DNA of 64,000 bases from NCBI GenBank assembly GCA_022925895.1, contig JAKSYS010000072.1:62001-126000 (forward strand), given 5' to 3'. This document shows, one piece after another, positions 1-11,831 of the stretch; position 1 is the stretch's first letter, and each line of letters starts with the position of its first letter. The notes under the pieces are model-generated. The model saw only the letters and a program-made list of their open reading frames with translations. It was not told the origin of the DNA and made no database searches. The DNA is from Fragilaria crotonensis (lineage: Eukaryota; Bacillariophyta; Fragilariophyceae; Fragilariales; Fragilariaceae). A program made the position numbers and the translations under genes.

Positions 1-1209
1 GATAATGGAAGTTTCTTTCTTCATTTTTGTTCTTGTTGACATCATGAACTCTAGGACTTGGCTTGCTCCTAAAAATCCTACAACAGACCGCAAACTATAT
101 AAGTAGTCATTTCCGATATGTGGAACAGCCCTTAATACAATCCTGTCAATTCCTCAGAAAATAGAAGATAGGTTTGCATGACATGATCCAAGCTGCTAGG
201 GATCAAAGCGGCGGGCAAGGAGAGGGTGGAATTGATACCAAAGATGCAGAACACTGCAGATCTGCTGTTTTTGACAATGACACCAGATCATTTGGACACG
301 TTGACGGTGAAGAAGATTATACAGCAGTCAAGCATTGCATCCTAGTAGGATCTCTTGATGGAAGACCGGGTTGCACCACTCTCCAAAGCGGAGCTGCATG
401 TCTCAACAGGTGATGATAATATCTACTTTACATCTGGGAAGTAGCAGACATGCACCAATTGCTTCAATCTTCGCTCCAACGCTTGAGCAGAAACGTAGGT
501 GCATCAGATGCATCCTGTGGTCCGAGTGTTACTGACCGCAGCTTTTGTCACAAATGCCGCCAAAAAGCAATGCTCTTGAAAAATCACGCTTGTAACCTCT
601 CATTCAATCAATCAAACAAGACCCTGCTGAATGTCAACGACAAACTGGTATTCAATCGTGGCGAGGAACGGCGTCACGAGCAAGAGTTGGATCGACATCG
701 AGAGATGATACCCAGAAACTTGAAAACAAAGTCATGAATGCATCTTCCGGCGGTGAACAGAGGTGGCAGATTTAGCAAGAAAGTACCGAAGGTTAAATGC
801 AGAGCTCAATCTGACAGATAAAAGAGCGCAAGGCTGTCAGAGTTTTATACCAATCAAGTTTGTCTCATTCATGATGAGATACGAGCTTTAGTAGAGAGCT
901 TGTAATAGTAGCTAACAAATGTGCAAGGACTTTAGAAGATAGAAGATGCTAGAGCAATGGTTGAGTTAAACCAACAGATAGAAGATGCTAGAGCAATGGT
1001 TGCGTTAAACCAACAGACACAACATAGTTGGAATGCAAACCATCCCTTGGGAGTGCTCTAACCGCAATTGCCGACGTATATTTGTGATGCCGTTGCCTGT
1101 TGTCATGACCATTGCTCCCCAACACATCATCAAAATGGTTACTACCACCATCAAGCAACTGTTGAGGGTAACTCCTCCGCCGGATTCAGGATGTTGTGTT
1201 AGTTAGACC
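1..1209. other. Gene-poor stretch with decayed mobile DNA
   Basis: No intact gene is visible. Short plus-strand reading pieces (for example 450-737 and 950-1060) have the charged, glutamine-rich look of a degraded accessory protein. They lie next to a decayed PIF/Harbinger transposase on the opposite strand, and PIF/Harbinger elements often carry a second, Myb-like gene. That this is such a gene is only a guess, since I see no Myb motif. The stretch also holds a 39-bp tandem duplication at 937-1014. Confidence 0.4.
937..1014 (+). repeat. 39-bp tandem duplication, two copies
   Basis: Copies at 937-975 and 976-1014 differ at one base. In one plus-strand frame each unit encodes the 13-residue motif IEDARAMV(E/A)LNQQ, a coiled-coil-like heptad sequence. 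The duplication keeps the frame, which suggests it arose while this stretch was still coding. Confidence 0.85.
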
Positions 1210-2331
1210 AAGAATGGCATGGCACCACTTACCTTGTTTTGCCACTCCTCACTTGCTGTGCCTCGTAGACCAATAGTATCATTCGTCGCATCAACGACAA
1301 TGCAGAATAGAAGAAGTTTAGCAATTGCAACAACAAGTGCAATTGTTGTTCGTAGGATCACATTCATTGGAACCGCATTTCTTAGATTAGCCCATCATCC
1401 TGTTTGCGTGAACATTCCAAACTTGCATTCGATGCAAATTTGTAGTTGTGAATGATAGAAGTTGTATGCATTTTTGTCCCTCCAGTAATGGCTGCATATC
1501 AAGCATGGCGTATTGACGTACTAGGCATTGTCACCAAAAAGAGACATCCCTGGAGCAAATACCCCCTCTTCCAACTTGTAAAAACAAGACATGATCCCTT
1601 CAAATGCAAGGCAATCTGAGATTGAGCCAGGATAGACAAATGACAGATCAAGAATCCAAACACAGACATTCTTGATAGTAGTTGAGACTTAGCTTTTATT
1701 CTACCACAGAAGAACATCCCAATACAATCTTGTTCTGATGGCTTGTGAATCCAAATCAGTAGTCCATTGATGGCTCCAGCACAGCATCCAACACCAGCAC
1801 TCGAAAGTCGGCGGAACAAACCTTCATCTATGGAATACTATTGGGTGTTATCTTTGGGGTACGTAATTATGAAATAAGGATGCCGGTTGATGGCATCAAC
1901 AACAAACCAACATCGATTGATGGCATCGGTGGGCCTGGTCCCAAAGGTAGCTATGAGGTCAAAAATAGAACAAACAAATGTTGCGAGGGGAAGCAACTTC
2001 TGGTGGTGAAATGGAAAAATAGCTAGTTCCTTGGTGGACGTTTTGCCTTGCCAGATGATGCAATGATGTAAGGAGCTTAAATTGATGCAAGACAGTTAAA
2101 AGTGTCAGAATTCATACGATACGCATGTCGAAAATAGGCATCACCGATTTCTTCATAGATGTCCCTCATCAACCTTTGTTGACGCTTTTGAAAGCTGCAT
2201 CTGAGGTTAGATCCAGCACCATGCTTGGAACTCCTTTGCTGACAGAGACAAAATATAACTTGATGTGCAACAACAGCAGCCACATTCGCAACTGCATTAA
2301 GAATTAAGGAGTGCTGATGAGAAGTCTTCAT
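1210..2331 (-). pseudogene. Decayed PIF/Harbinger (DDE_Tnp_4) transposase
   Basis: The minus strand carries the remains of a DDE_Tnp_4 transposase in several frames. An N-terminal piece near 2331-2077 contains RLMRDIYEEIGDAYF. A central piece at 1819-1499 contains CAGAINGLLIWIHKP and GMFFCGR. A C-terminal piece near 1440-1380 contains YNFYHSQLQICIE in shifted frames. Family members normally read GAIDGLLIW, so the first catalytic Asp appears as Asn here. The second Asp (LFGDNA) is present but lies in a different frame next to a stop. At least three frame breaks separate the pieces, so the gene is dead. It belongs to a different lineage from the transposase at 5.6-6.7 kb. I found no convincing terminal repeats for this copy. 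Confidence 0.75.
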
Positions 2332-3884
2332 TTAGTGAATAAGTGACACTGTGGTTGTTTTCTCTTTCTGGTCCTTGCAATTGAATTTGAGGGTGGGGTG
2401 CGTCAACTTTGTAGTTCTGAACTTTGATTTCTTTTTCTGAATGGACACCACTGGGACCAAGTAAAGATCCAACCCAAATAAAATCGGTTATGTGCCCTTG
2501 GAAAACTTGAAAACTTTGATTAACAGAAAAACCCAAATGGACACGCCCTGAGCTTCCAGTAACGCAATGGATTGGGATGCACCTAATATGCATGAGACCC
2601 ACAGCGATGCCTTGAAATACAATTGAATGAAGAAGACATTATTTGGGTTGAACCAAGCAACCCAGTTTGTATACGGGCGGTGTAGTAATGTGGCCCTTGC
2701 GGAGCAGCTGAGTCATAAACACAAGCAGGACAGACTACCGGTAGTCACTTGTTTCTACAGGAGTGGAGTTCTGTTCACTACTAACCCTCTATACTGGCAC
2801 AAGACGTGAGGCGAGTCCCACTTGTCATGGCACAGCAGCCTCCTAAGAGCGATGCAGATGCGCTGCTTCCCAGGCATTACCGAGATTTGCTTGTATGCAA
2901 CTATCGAGTATCAAGTGGCGGGTGAACCGGCACCAGGATGCCTTGTCATGAGCTACCAATTCACCTAGACACCAGGTGGGAGCAAAAGGCATATGCCAGT
3001 GAAACTAAAGGAGCAAAAATTTGCTCTTTGCTAATCATGGATGATGGCGATGTAGCTTCTGTTCCCTCAGCTATGTTCTGGGATAATATGGTTCTTGCCA
3101 GGAAGGTCTACAGATACGAGGCCTGGTACTCCTGCTACAGCCAGTACTCCGCCTTGTTGTCCCTGCAGCACTAGCATTGTGTAAATTAGAAGATAAATAA
3201 TTTATTTGTACTAGTGATTGTTGGATGGTGGTGGCATGTTATTTTAGAGCTGTTGCTTTCTTGCAAACCAGGAGGTTCTGGAATTTCTTGCTCACCCTGG
3301 TAATGAAAATGTGAAGAATCTACTGGGACATCAGTCAAAGTTCCGGAACCCCCAGAATGGGACGCTTACAAGACATCCAATTTCAGCTCAAGAGGCCAAA
3401 ACATAAGACTGGTGGGGTGGCATCTAAAGAGATTGCAATGAAAGGGAGAAGTGCGGAGCCCCATCGTTTAATAATGGCCCCTCTAGAACATTGCTGCATT
3501 GGTACCAGTCATGACATTTTGGGTGTTCACACGCAAGAACAGGTGCATCTTGTCGGATCCCACTGGCTGGTACATCAGAGTAGGGCCACAGTGCTGCCCC
3601 CTGCACAAGAAGCACAGGTAGAGATGTCGGAGAAGGAACAGTGGAGGGCAAGGGGGGAGGTCCTTGCTGCACATGTAGTACAAAGTGACGATGGGTAAAA
3701 AGCAGGTGTGTCCAAGCAGCTCCTATCATCTGACATTAGTACCACAGCATAGTTATGTTGATGTTCAAGCCCTCAGTGTACAGGAGCAGTTAGTGGAATC
3801 AGGCCAACAAACATAATTTCACCCAAATAGAATATTCAAAACTTCCCAGATTTGCTGTTTTCTTTTGTTAAGAATTCACATCAA
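2332..3884. other. Non-coding interval, no gene recognised
   Basis: This is about 1.5 kb between the two PIF/Harbinger remnants. Open frames on both strands (for example 2938-3174 plus and 3424-3729 minus) resemble no family I know and lack coding features. It is probably old transposon-derived DNA. Confidence 0.4.
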
Positions 3885-6800
3885 GGCCCGTTCCAATGAT
3901 CGCTTGAATTTTTAGCCGCATAATCGACCACAACCGCACTTTGCATACGCCCTTTTGCGGCTGATTTTTGTTGACGGTTTGAAGTCTTCGTAAGGGATTC
4001 AGCAGAATTTCTTGCTTGGTGAACCAGATATTGTCCTAATCAGCCAAACAAACGGAACAACCACGTCAATGCTGGAATCTCTTCACTTTCTTCAACGATG
4101 AACACAGCACAAAAAGGATCAAAGGAGAACAACAACAATAGAAGCCACAGAAGAAGATTGACCTGTTCCTATGCAGGTAATTGATGACCCATGTGATGAC
4201 CCTGATTGCTTTCCAAAACTTGATGCATTTGTGCTTGCACTGCAGGATCATGGCGAGCCGTCAAAGCAGCCAACAAAGAAAAGGAGCAATGGTGCAAGCA
4301 GCACCACCGACATGATGATTGTGTTTCCAAAGCTCAAGAAAGTATTGGCAGGCATACAGAGGACTTTGCAAGCATGTGACAGATTGTAAAAAGCAACTTC
4401 TTGTTGCTCTTGCATGCGTACGCATTCGGAAGAGTTGGGACAAAGCAGTTGTACCTGAGGAGTTACAGAAGTACTAGTATGCCGTTGAAGGCTCTGACTC
4501 ACTCTTTATTATCAATCATAATTTAGTGAACCGCAGCTTCAAAATTGCACTTTCAGCTTGCCTCAACCATGGGCAAAGCCAGAAGGAGGAGGATGTTGAT
4601 CGTCGCAATCCTTACGATGCATGCCGGCGGGTTGCAGCCATCCTACTCCTACCAGAATTTTGAGAGTCCGTAGCAATAAAGATCATGTCCAAGAAGAAGG
4701 ATGGCACCATGATGGACCAAGTGGTTTGACCTGTGTCAACATTCTACGAGGTCGCCGCTGAGAAATTCAGAGATGCTTCATTGTAGCAAGTATGCCCGAA
4801 AAGTTCTGTTTGATAGAGGGGCACCAGAGTATTGACCCCAATGATTAAGACCGGAGAAGCCTTGCGGGGTGTGATGGAGCTTGGTTCAAGGCAACATGTT
4901 GGGAGATCTTGCGTCAATAATACAACAAGGCTTTGTCTCGATGGTGGTCCGATACTGGTGGCGGTGGCGGTGAAGTGGAGAACTAGTATTGCTCTCGTCG
5001 CAAGAAGTGGCTGGCGTATTTCTACGTGCTCGACGTCGAGGTATCTGTCCTACTACTAGCCTCATATTCAGGCTCTGCAGTTCCCAAGGAGCTGATGAAT
5101 GAAGCTGGTCAACAAGCAGCACACGCACTTTTCAACAGCAGCACTACTAAAGCATGAGCGCATGAAATCAAGGGTATGGCACTTCTTGAAGCGACGAAAG
5201 AATGCAGCAAAAGCATCAATAGAGTTGTTAACCTCATAGCAATGATGGTGATACACAGGTCAGCCCATCAAATGTGTTGATGATTATGCCAGTGGCAATG
5301 TCGTCCACTCCTCCTGCCCGGACCAACAAGAAGTGAAGTTTGGTCGAACACCTTGATGATGTTTGCAGGCTTCGCGAGCACGAGCACGACATCAGGCACG
5401 ACATTGGTGTCAGTCCAATCCTCCTTGCTAGTATACAACAAGACAAGAAAAGGTAATGACCAACGCCGCCACAACAGATTAGTGCGTTAGTAATAAGGTT
5501 CTACAGTTGCTTCTAGCTAACTATCTAAAGTACACTGCCATGTCCATATACATTGTGACGCATCTTTTCCTGCATTGGCCTTCCTCTTCCAGTTCCATAC
5601 AATTCATTGACACTCAATCTGGATTCGGCTGTTTGACAGCCAAGAGTTGAAAGCACTTTCAGGAGAAGGAGGCTTTGCATCGGAGCATGGAACCAAAAGG
5701 TGACACATCAAGAGATAAGCCAAATCACCAACAACAAGAAAGTAACCCTTATGTTCAAGCCAATCAGAATTATGGTCAAGAATATTAAACAATTTAGTTT
5801 CTAGAAACACCGTCGAATCGAGTGTAGAACACTTGTGACCCAAACTCATCCAAAGCTTACGTCGTGACTTGTCACTGATTGCCTGGACATTTAGCGCATA
5901 GAAAACCTTCCTACGAAAATAGTTTCCTGGGTTTTGGATGAGGTCACCAGTAGCGGGGCGCTTGATTTTTACTGCGATACCATCCAGACCACCAATGCAC
6001 TTCCTGAGAATTCCGCCACTGGCTGAAGAAAAACCTTCTGCAACTCTATTGATAGCTTCTTTATCCTTAGAATCGATCCATTGAGCCAAAGGAAATTCAT
6101 ATGTTATCACTATCCAGGAGGTTCCCTCATGGAACACCGAATACACCGAAGGGGTTGATATCCCATTCATTAGGAGGACATCAAGATAACTTGCTCCAGC
6201 CAGGATACGTAGCTTGTGTCATCCCAACTTTCATTTCCCCCAATAGAGTTCCACCGAATGCATCGGTGGCTGGCATGAGATGTTGCTCTGTTGGTACTCC
6301 TTGCTTGATAAGAAACCAGCCACTCCTCTGAGTGAAAAACATCGGCACCAACCTTTGGCAGTAATGATACAGTCGCATAGTCTGTCCTAGGAATAAATGT
6401 CCATTCAAAACATTCTGTGAAATTGCTTTGTTGGAGAAAGCATTCTGGTTATTTGCCCATATGATTTTCGGCGTGCAACATTTGGCTTCGCACTTTCAAA
6501 GTGAACTCGCTCCTCCCTTCAAATGTGATCCACGGCAGTAATAAGATTCGCTCGGAGAACAACTAACTCATTCTCAAGGACGTTCATGAGGAGAAGAAGC
6601 ATCGACAAATCCAATCCATCGAGGATAGTAGATGTCTGCGGTGAAGAGGCGCTTGTGTCGGACATGTTGAATAGAGGGACTGGACTGCTTTCTTTGTTTG
6701 AGACTTGAGTGAGGCTCGAGCGAGTGCATACTGCGGAACTATTGTTCGCACATTTTGTGCGGATGCTGCGTGTCCATTTGCGTGTTTGCGCGGATGTTGT

Positions 6801-6995
6801 CAGAAATCTTTTCGTGCGGGGGTTGAGCAAAACCCGGATCTCTGCGCCAGAATAGCGGCTGGAACCCCCCCTGGCACAGTCAGGAGGTTTTTCAGCTGCA
6901 GAAAAATTTGACTCATCATTGGAATAACAAATGATTCTTCGATTACTTTTCTGCGGCTGATTTTGTGGCTAAAATTCAATCAATTGGAACGGGCC
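3885..6995 (-). mobile_element. PIF/Harbinger DNA transposon with TIRs and CAA target duplication
   Basis: The ends are imperfect inverted repeats of about 35-45 bp. The left end starts ggcccgttccaat and reaches tttagccgc. The right end, read on the other strand, starts ggcccgttccaatt and reaches ttttagccac. The trinucleotide CAA lies directly outside both ends (3882-3884 and 6996-6998). A 3-bp duplication is the hallmark of PIF/Harbinger, although TTA or TAA is the usual choice. The element is 3.1 kb and carries a broken DDE_Tnp_4 transposase on the minus strand (5604-6665). The plus-strand half (about 4.0-5.5 kb) may hold remains of the second, DNA-binding gene of the family, but nothing there can be identified. 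The element is non-functional as read. Confidence 0.8.
5604..6665 (-). pseudogene. Broken PIF/Harbinger transposase inside the 3.1-kb element
   Basis: The clearest part is a 188-codon stretch (6170-5604) with the DDE_Tnp_4 signatures GGLDGIAVKIKRP (first Asp), NPGNYFRRKVFYALNVQAI, DSTVFLETKLF, VVGDLAYLL (second Asp) and SNSRIQIEC (catalytic Glu). The reading frame stops directly after the Glu motif, where relatives continue with an AFGE-type sequence, so the C-terminus is lost. Upstream pieces in other frames (6408-6181 and 6665-6519, the latter beginning MSDTSASSP) look like its N-terminus, giving at least two frame breaks. All three acidic residues are present, but the gene is not intact. 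Confidence 0.8.
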
Positions 6996-7617
6996 CAAGT
7001 TCATAGGGCCTTTTCTTGAGCGTATCATGTAACTGTACTCTGTACTACTGTACCAGAGGGTGGGCAAATTAGATAATCCGGTCGGTGCGCCTACTACTAG
7101 TACCACCGACTAAAATAGGTGAGTTTAGGCACATGTATTAGGGGTTAGGGGTACCGTACAGTGCTTTTGTGCCAATATCCCAGTATTGCCTACAAAAGTT
7201 TTTGTAGCTTAAGCTCATTACAAGAAGGAGCCACTGGTTTTTGCATCAGTGTCTATTGTATAGTATTGCATATATGCATATACAAACCATGCATATAAAT
7301 GTATACAAACATTTAATTTACGAGCTTTGTCGAACTCGAATTTAGGATCTGCCCCTTTCTTGTATGCATAGGCGGGCAGCACCTAAAATGCCAATCCCTG
7401 ATCCCAGGAGATTCCGGAATTTCTGCTTCCATCGTAGTATTTCTTGTACAGGGCTTCTTGTGTATAAGTTTGCCACGTTCAATGGGACGTTATACCTTGA
7501 TAAAAAGGTACTGCAGTACAATGGACAGTTATCATTTTCTAATTTGATGGATTTTACTAACCGCAAAGAAACTCGGTAGGTCTCTCCTTTCTCATTTTTT
7601 CTTCCTTCTACTCATTA
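6996..7617. other. Non-coding interval between two DNA transposons
   Basis: This is 620 bp with no recognisable gene. It contains GTAC-rich palindromic sequence and an AT-rich patch (about 7250-7320). It ends in the TTA target duplication of the next element. Confidence 0.5.
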
Positions 7618-8990
7618 GGGTGCATATCATCTGGATGAAATTTGTACTTTTTGTACTTTGTCCTTTCAAAATATAATTCACAAAGTACAAAAAGTACAAC
7701 AGCAGGTCTTAACCCGATGCAAAAAGAAAGACATTCTGACTTTTGCAATTTCGTTTTGAAAGACGTTTTGGGGTTCATCCGAAATCCCTCCCCGTCTTGT
7801 AAGTCTAGTAGAGGTGTAGGAGTGCCTTCAAGTCATCATAATGAGGTTACTTACGTACTAGGGGACATTCACATGGAAGATGGTACATCATAATTACTTA
7901 ATTGTTTTGAATCTTAATGAAAGGCTATTTTGTTACAAGCAAACGGGTTGAAACTTAACAACGTTTCATAATGCGAGCTTCATAGCAAAAACACGGTTAA
8001 CTTATGAATTATGGGGTGTTCATGGAAGTTGGAACATTGTGAAATTGTTAAAATCTAAATAACAGGCTGTTAAACTACTGGAGAAAAACATCCAAGTGAA
8101 GAATGTTAAATACATGTAAAGGTATACGCAAGAGTCTAAAGCAAAACGTAGGGTCTACACAAAAGAATTTACAGGCATACCGCTTGTTGTTTTACGAATT
8201 GAGTTGACGCGTCAAGCTATGAAGGAGGCAGTCACTTTTGGACAATTGCAACGGCACTTCAATCAATTGAATGTGTAGAAGAAAGAAGCAACTCAAAGAA
8301 CAACAACAGAAATTGATTGATAAGATGGCAACGACGACAATGATGGCAACAAGCAACATGACGGCAAAAAATGATGATTGACAAAGGTGAAGACAAATCA
8401 ACAAAGAAAACAAAAACATCAATCAATGTATCAGATGGAATCTGACAATCAATTGATAGTGTAATGCTGGACTACAGCTCAATGACCTGAACAACAAGAA
8501 TGAGAGAGTACAAGAACAGAAACAGGAGCAAAGATGCGAACACAAACAAGAATGATGATCCATCGCATGCGTTCGCGATGGCAACGAATAAAGTCGAGTC
8601 TGACAAAAACAACTCACGACAGCAGTCAGGACTCCACCATTATGATGATCAATTGCGCGATGGCAACAAAAGGGTCAAACGTGAAAGACAAGATTGTTAA
8701 CCACACTTACACAAACGGACACGATGCACAGCTTTTGGTGTTGTTGTAATTGTTGGACCTTTAAGAAGAGTATTTCACACAAACAACAGTCAACACTTCA
8801 TTCAACCGACACACCCCAAAAAATGCAAAAAGTACAAAAAGTACAATTCCGGTTTGCCTAACATTGACAATGTTATTGAAAATGTTGTCATTTTGGTCTT
8901 TGAAAGCACAAAACCGAGAAAAAGTACATAGTACTTTTGAAAGTATAAAAGTACAATAAAGGACAAATTTCATCCGGAAAATATGCACCC
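7618..8990. mobile_element. Tourist-like MITE (PIF/Harbinger type), TTA target duplication
   Basis: The left end gggtgcatat (7618) is repeated in inverted orientation at the right end (to 8990). The match continues through ggatgaaatttgt, giving a TIR of about 28 bp with few mismatches. TTA flanks both sides (7615-7617 and 8991-8993), as expected for a PIF/Harbinger-type insertion. Just inside each end are arrays of tttgtactttt/aaaagtacaaa that can fold on themselves. The 1.37-kb interior has only short AC- and AG-rich open frames and no transposase, so the element is non-autonomous. The well-matched ends suggest moderate age. Confidence 0.85.
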
Positions 8991-10584
8991 TTAAGCAAAT
9001 TGAGGCTTCTTCAATTTTCTTTAATTTTCTCCCTTTTTCTCACCACCAGCTTCTTCTACTTTCTTCTTCTTTTTGCTTCCTTTTGCTTACTCTGTTGCAA
9101 TTAGAACAATTTTAGTTTTGTTTAGACGAGCTCAAACACAAAAATATGTGGTGCACATGATACGCACAAAATACTTGCAAGTTACACAAGGCTCTAAAAG
9201 CCCATTTTGTTCCGTGTCAAACCTTCTCCAAATTAGCGATTAGAGCTACTCTCTATTTCTTTCTTTTTCTCCCTTTTCCTTCACAGACTTTTTTCTTTCT
9301 TCCTTTCTCTTCCGGTTCTGTTTTCTTTCTTTTTCTTCCTTTTGCTTTCTGTGTTTCTCTGGGAATGCATCTACAGCTTGCATAGCTAAAAGGACTTGTT
9401 TCCCTGTTCACGTTTACAATTTCGGTTGATGTGCTGGGTTGTCACTGTCCAGGAAGGCAGAAGTATAAAAACGGTATTGAAAAAATCGGTATGCTTGGCT
9501 GGGATGAAAGAAAACTTAATCCGAAAAGCAAATATGCCGGAACCTCCTGAACATGTTTCTTATTTCATACACTGAACACTATACACTATACATACCATCA
9601 TATCCCGTTTGCGATCCACGGAGTACCGATTTCGCGGATATCTGGGGATAGCCAGCGCATGTATGTCATATGCACACTCAAAAGGGCAATTGGGTGCAAA
9701 GAGTGTTACATGCGACCAAACGGTCGACATGGAGCGTGTGTCAGGTGTCAGGTTGCTTCCTTCCTATTTGAGTGCCGAAGTTGCATTGATTTGTCATGTG
9801 ATAGAATAAAAAGGTACGTTCGATCGAATTCGCGAGGGTTCTCTGACCAGCAACCTGATGAAGGAAACTGATCTGGCGTGAATGGGGCGTTGCCGGTACA
9901 CACTGTAATCATTTATGACATTTATTCGAATACCAGCAGTGCACGTATATACGCACGGATGTTAATTAGGAGCACACGGGAATGATTCGGAAAACGTGAT
10001 TGGGTAGCTCATTTTTGAATGACAGTTTGGACTGTCCAACGGAGCAGAGACATATGTGCGACTATTCACATAGCGTTCCTCTCCACGCTGGCTGGTTCCT
10101 CTCCGGGTGCTCCAGTGCTTCATAACACTTACTGGAAATTCCAATATATCATACTTACTGTAGGACTACCAGGTACCAGTAGTAACCCTGTTCACAAGAA
10201 GAAACCCGATACCGCGGTATACTCGGAGTACTATACCGGTACTCTACTAGAGAGCACGTCACGCGCAGCCAGTGGAATGTCCTGTACTATGCATAGTAAC
10301 GCCAGCGTTGTTGAAGTGCCGAAATCCAAACTCCAGACATGGAAACGAAAAACTACGGTAGAAAGACACACGCCACTAGTGTGAGCTATGCGTGGTATGG
10401 TGCTCAGTGCAACCGGTACTGTACTTACGAGTTCATTTAGTACTTCCAAATTACATCTACATGGAAGTACCACTCACATCCGTGAACTGTGAACCGTGAA
10501 CTGTGAAACGTCCTCCTTGTCATTTACCACGAGTACAGTGCTTTCATACCTTGAAGAAATGCGAAATTGTTTCGCATTTTGACC
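8991..10584. other. Non-coding interval: pyrimidine-rich tract, then GTAC-rich DNA
   Basis: Bases 9010-9360 form a strand-biased C/T-rich tract with many tttctt/cttcct units. From 9.6 to 10.5 kb the sequence has the GTAC-, ACCGGT- and TAGTAC-type palindromes seen in other spacers of the window (for example 10170-10260). No gene is recognised. The 3' end is the upstream region of the gene at 10585. Confidence 0.5.
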
Positions 10585-11163
10585 ATGACCACCGAAAGGA
10601 AGCGAGTACGGTTCTCGTCAGCCCCCAGTGTTGAGATCGAGTCGAATTGCGATGCTGATCAGATTGGCGAACGGTGGCTTCGCGCTTCTGATTTCCATGC
10701 TATCAGAACCGAGTCGAAATTGATCGCCGTTGAATCGAGTCGATCAGGTATGGCACAAATACTTGATGGCGTTTTCGTCGCTGTCAAACACTCACCGCAA
10801 GAAGTCCAAGACAATTTCACTTTATGGTCAAGATATGCACTCTCGCGAAGAGGACTTGAAGCGCAGATCAGCCAACGCCTGAGCCGCGATCGCCGCGCGA
10901 TCAAGGAATGCGTGTGGCGCACGGTTTTGGTCGCCCAAGACAAACTCCGCTTTGCCAAGGGTTCTGACGACGATAAGGCAGAGATGATTGCCTCGCTTTG
11001 TTCGATACAGTCTCTGCCGGCGATTCAGGTCGCTGAAATGATGGGTAGATCAGATTTTCTTGCTTCGATCGATTCGCAAAACGCTTTACGTCCCCGTGGA
11101 CCACTGGCACCACAACTTCGTCGGTCACCGATTTTGCAACGTGATTTTGCCATTGAGAGATAA
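10585..11163 (+). CDS. Small diatom-type protein of unknown function
   Basis: A 192-residue protein with no domain I can name. It opens MTTERKRVRFSSAP and contains WLRASDFHAIRTE and the short motif RRGLE (around residue 95), followed by a basic helical stretch (SRDRRAIKECVWRTVLVAQ) and a low-complexity tail. This layout, an N-terminal VRFS segment, then a W-x-x-DF segment, then RGLE, matches a large uncharacterised protein family that I associate with diatoms. The ATG at 10585 is taken as the start; the frame is open slightly further upstream without another ATG. No signal peptide or membrane segment is visible, so a cytosolic or nuclear location is likely. It converges with the gene at 11352-11831. 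Confidence 0.65.
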   Translation: MTTERKRVRFSSAPSVEIESNCDADQIGERWLRASDFHAIRTESKLIAVESSRSGMAQILDGVFVAVKHSPQEVQDNFTLWSRYALSRRGLEAQISQRLSRDRRAIKECVWRTVLVAQDKLRFAKGSDDDKAEMIASLCSIQSLPAIQVAEMMGRSDFLASIDSQNALRPRGPLAPQLRRSPILQRDFAIER

Positions 11164-11351
11164 TGTATATTGGTTGAATGCCAATATCCCTCCAAACCAA
11201 CGGACTCTAGACACAGTTTTTGAAAAAGCTCGCAAACTCAATGGACGGAATGCAAGCTACAATGTAGATAAAAATTTTGAAAGTTGTAAAACAGAGTGTA
11301 GAGAATGTGCTGAGCGTTACAAGCTAGGATTCGCCATCTCCGCCTCGCGCG

Positions 11352-11831
11352 TCATCTCGGCAAAGTCGACCTGTAATCGTCGCGACTCATTCTTCGAATT
11401 TCGTTCTCGAACTGGATCTCTTGGCGCATTTGCTGAATCGTGTCAATTCGAATACCCTCGGTCCAAGTGAACGTGTAGGCGTAGCCGCAAAGGTTTAAAA
11501 CCAGTCCAATCGAAAGCAAAGTGCCGAGGAACGTTATAGTATATGAAAACACCATGCTAACAACGTCAATAACTTGAAGTATAAGCTTAGGTGGCTTCCA
11601 TGGTGTTCGCCTGGTCGTTGAAGTCGACTCGGGCACTCCGCTTTCTTCGAGCTCGACTTCGTCTTGAGAGTTCCCGTACAATTGGTGCAAGTCATCTCGA
11701 GGGATCAGTGGCATATCCTGTGAACGGCTGACGAACAAGGAGCATCGCGAGACAGGCTTCGGGGAGAAGGATGCGCATCTTCTGCTGTCCATCAAGACGA
11801 ATCCCAGCCATATGAAGTCTTGAAGTCTCAT
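11352..11831 (-). CDS. Predicted plastid-targeted single-pass membrane protein
   Basis: A 159-residue protein that I cannot name. The first 15 residues are hydrophobic (MRLQDFIWLGFVLM) and are followed by RRCASFSPKP, which resembles the diatom plastid-targeting motif (ASAF^P type). A bipartite signal for the complex plastid is therefore plausible. After an acidic linker, residues of about 85-115 form one long hydrophobic segment (VVSMVFSYTITFLGTLLSIG), followed by a conserved-looking tail with GIRIDTIQQMRQEIQFENE. That tail is charged and helical and probably faces the stroma or cytosol. The start is the first ATG in frame. No partner genes are nearby. Confidence 0.6.
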   Translation of the reverse strand: MRLQDFIWLGFVLMDSRRCASFSPKPVSRCSLFVSRSQDMPLIPRDDLHQLYGNSQDEVELEESGVPESTSTTRRTPWKPPKLILQVIDVVSMVFSYTITFLGTLLSIGLVLNLCGYAYTFTWTEGIRIDTIQQMRQEIQFENEIRRMSRDDYRSTLPR

